Positions 62,721 to 64,000 of a stretch of DNA of 64,000 bases are shown here, piece by piece (position 1 is the first letter of the stretch; each line of letters starts with the position of its first letter). Origin of the DNA: Fulvimarina endophytica (lineage in GTDB: Bacteria > Pseudomonadota > Alphaproteobacteria > Rhizobiales > Rhizobiaceae); the NCBI RefSeq assembly GCF_003403015.1, contig NZ_QURL01000005.1:490671-554670 (forward strand). The letters are read 5' to 3'. Under the pieces are notes generated by a model. The model saw only the letters and a list, made by a program, of their open reading frames with translations. It made no database searches and was not told the DNA's origin. The position numbers and the translations under genes are program-made.

Positions 62721-64000
62721 ATGTCGGTTTTGGCTGGTGTATCGTCCGGTGTATCGTGCCGTGTATCGCGTGGCGGATCACCGAAGCGGACCGAATCGGA
62801 CGTCAATCGACGCGGGGCGGGTCCTTATCTCGTCCGGTCCGGGACGATCTATCTCTTCCAGGTCCGCCTTCCGAAGGATCTTGGTGGCGGTCGCTCGAGG
62901 CCGCCGATCCGTATCAGTCTCGGCGCCTGTTCGGCGCGCGAGGCACGGCGCAAAGCCGACCTCCTTGCAGCTCACGCACGGGGGCGGTTCGATGAACTGA
63001 GAGGCAGACGATTGGCTGGAGGCAAAGATGAGGACGGCGGGCCAGTGGAGGACAGGACGCCGACCTTCTCCGGAGAAACCTCGGAAGAGGCGCTGGTCGA
63101 GATGCGGGGATGGCTGAAGGCGTATCATTCCTTCATCGCTGGCGAGGCTCCCCGCCCGAGCCCGGAAGAAGAAGCTTCGTTCGAGGGAATGCGCGGGCTT
63201 GTCGCCATCGCGCGCGAGATCGCCAAAGGCTCCGAAGGCAATCCGCTGATTGTCGACAGTGCGGATATCCTGAAAGAAAAGTACGTCGACAAGTTCATGG
63301 GGACGGCGACGTCCGCAGGCGCGATCAAGTCCGCAGATGCGATGCCAGCTCCTGTGATGGCGCCTCAGGCTGTCGCTCCGGCGATTGAAACTCCGGCGGC
63401 AGCCGCTCCGCAAACGATGACCGACGCTCGGCAGGGTTTGTCGACGCCCTCACCAATGCAGGAACCGCTGGACGAGCATGGACAGAAGATCCCTGCATTC
63501 AAGCTTGATCGCCGCTTCGTGCAGTGTCCGGCCTCGACGATGCCGCTTTTCAGCGAAGTCTCGGACGACTATCTGGCGGCCAGGGCGGATGCTTCCGGGG
63601 TTAAGAACAAGGATCTCAAGACAGCCCGCTTTCGGCGGGACCTCTTCATCGAGCTGATCGGAGACCATCCCGTCGACACATATGACGGGTCCGACCTTCA
63701 GGCCTATATCAGTCTCCTGACCTTCTGGCCCGCCAGCGTCGCGGAACGTCCAAAGCACTTGACGGCGCGCGAGATCATCGACCGCAACCGCGATCTCCAC
63801 GCCAAGCCGCTGGCGCGCAAGGCGCTTCAGGAGGGCTATGTCAGCATCGTCAAGACGATGATCGGCTACAAGGCCGCGACGCTCGGCTACAACAACCCGT
63901 TCACGTATGTTCGGGTCTGGTGGCCGAACACGGCGGCGCCTCCCGTTTCGGCCGAGCCTCTGAGCGCGGAAAAGATTTCCGCGATCTTCAAGGTCGGGGT
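62721..64000 (+). CDS. tyrosine-type integrase (N-terminal part, cut by window end)
   Basis: An open frame of 426 codons without a stop runs off the window. It begins with a segment (GPYLVRSGTIYLFQVRLPKDL) typical of the N-terminal domain of large phage-type integrases. Then comes a charged linker, and a helical core-binding domain (FSEVSDDYLAARADASGVKN, LIGDHPVDTYDGSDLQAYIS, SIVKTMIGYKAATLGYN). The catalytic Arg-His-Arg-Tyr part would lie beyond 64000, so activity is unproven. ATG 62721 has GGGAG about nine bases upstream. The only other nearby start in frame is TTG 62730. Confidence 0.75.
   Translation, partial: MSVLAGVSSGVSCRVSRGGSPKRTESDVNRRGAGPYLVRSGTIYLFQVRLPKDLGGGRSRPPIRISLGACSAREARRKADLLAAHARGRFDELRGRRLAGGKDEDGGPVEDRTPTFSGETSEEALVEMRGWLKAYHSFIAGEAPRPSPEEEASFEGMRGLVAIAREIAKGSEGNPLIVDSADILKEKYVDKFMGTATSAGAIKSADAMPAPVMAPQAVAPAIETPAAAAPQTMTDARQGLSTPSPMQEPLDEHGQKIPAFKLDRRFVQCPASTMPLFSEVSDDYLAARADASGVKNKDLKTARFRRDLFIELIGDHPVDTYDGSDLQAYISLLTFWPASVAERPKHLTAREIIDRNRDLHAKPLARKALQEGYVSIVKTMIGYKAATLGYNNPFTYVRVWWPNTAAPPVSAEPLSAEKISAIFKVG
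62736..62771 (+). repeat. three 12-bp tandem repeats
   Basis: GGTGTATCGTCC, GGTGTATCGTGC and CGTGTATCGCGT follow each other without gaps at 62736-62771. They lie within the first codons of the integrase gene if ATG 62721 is right. They may be binding sites for the integrase or an excision factor. Confidence 0.65.

Larger units (their letters stand above)
62638..64000 (+). mobile_element. left end of a probable integrative element at tRNA-Ser
   Basis: The sequence right of tRNA-Ser holds a repeated tRNA tail, short tandem repeats and an integrase-like gene reading away from the tRNA. This is the usual layout of a genomic island or prophage. The element continues outside the window, so its cargo and right end are unknown. 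Confidence 0.6.

Noticed and set aside
62736..62771. CRISPR array
   Set aside because: Only three 12-base units with no spacers; there are no cas genes.
62131..62781. Minus-strand frame over tRNA-Ser
   Set aside because: It contains RRGRDSNPRYR, the complement of the tRNA, which is a classical false gene.

Overview
The window is chromosomal DNA from a high-GC alphaproteobacterium, most likely of the order Hyphomicrobiales. The evidence is the gene order. It has hemC-hemD-mic60-hemY divergent from tsaD-gpsA, lptC-lptA-lptB-rpoN-hpf-ptsN, sppA-ihfB-lapA, an FzlA-type cell-division protein, an OlsB-type ornithine-lipid acyltransferase and a FrcBCA sugar importer with a ROK regulator. A gene of the methanofuran/tetrahydromethanopterin C1-transfer family suggests a methylotroph or a relative of one. 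The carotenoid genes imply a pigmented cell. Genus cannot be decided from this stretch. Almost everything is housekeeping or metabolic. The only clear accessory DNA starts at a tRNA-Ser gene at the right end.

1-6.6 kb: end of a cardiolipin synthase, then crtY-crtI-crtB (minus strand, overlapping or nearly so) for phytoene to beta-carotene, then a HisA-like TIM-barrel gene divergent from an MfnF-like kinase-fold gene. 6.6-19 kb: sdaA, a lipoprotein PQQ-type dehydrogenase overlapping a DUF2231 membrane gene, a carboxylate-amine ligase, olsB, an acuI-type reductase, a tight operon (methyltransferase, TrmH methyltransferase, lspA), a CoxG-like protein, and sppA-ihfB-lapA. 19.3-25.2 kb: LPS transport and nitrogen-type regulation (lptCAB, rpoN, hpf, ptsN, a GST). 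25.5-32 kb: ffh-rpsP with a strong terminator, an EEP-family membrane hydrolase, an MFS transporter, and a TerB-amidotransferase pair.

32.3-42.3 kb: hemC, hemD, mic60, hemY on the minus strand, and tsaD, gpsA, a YciI protein and an EVE protein on the plus strand. Small genes and rimM follow; rimM lies well apart from ffh-rpsP. 42.4-46.9 kb: frcA, frcC, frcB and the divergent regulator, with an inverted repeat between them. 47-53 kb: polA, a LOV-domain histidine kinase translationally coupled to pyrF, a DUF1330 protein and a GNAT enzyme. 53.3-62 kb: an intracellular polyhydroxyalkanoate depolymerase with a very long Lys/Ala-rich tail, fzlA, uppP, a TauE/SafE permease, an NDUFA9-like oxidoreductase, tRNA-Leu, a small membrane protein and dxr. 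62.5-64 kb: tRNA-Ser(GCT), a duplicated copy of its 3' end, three 12-bp tandem repeats, and a tyrosine-integrase-like gene that runs off the window. This is the probable left edge of an integrative element.

The most unusual items are the histone-H1-like tail on the PHA depolymerase, an insertion of about 80 residues inside the ATP-binding domain of the light-sensor kinase that is coupled to pyrF, the HisA-like/MfnF-like pair, and the element edge at tRNA-Ser. No CRISPR array, rRNA, transposase or obvious defence system was seen.
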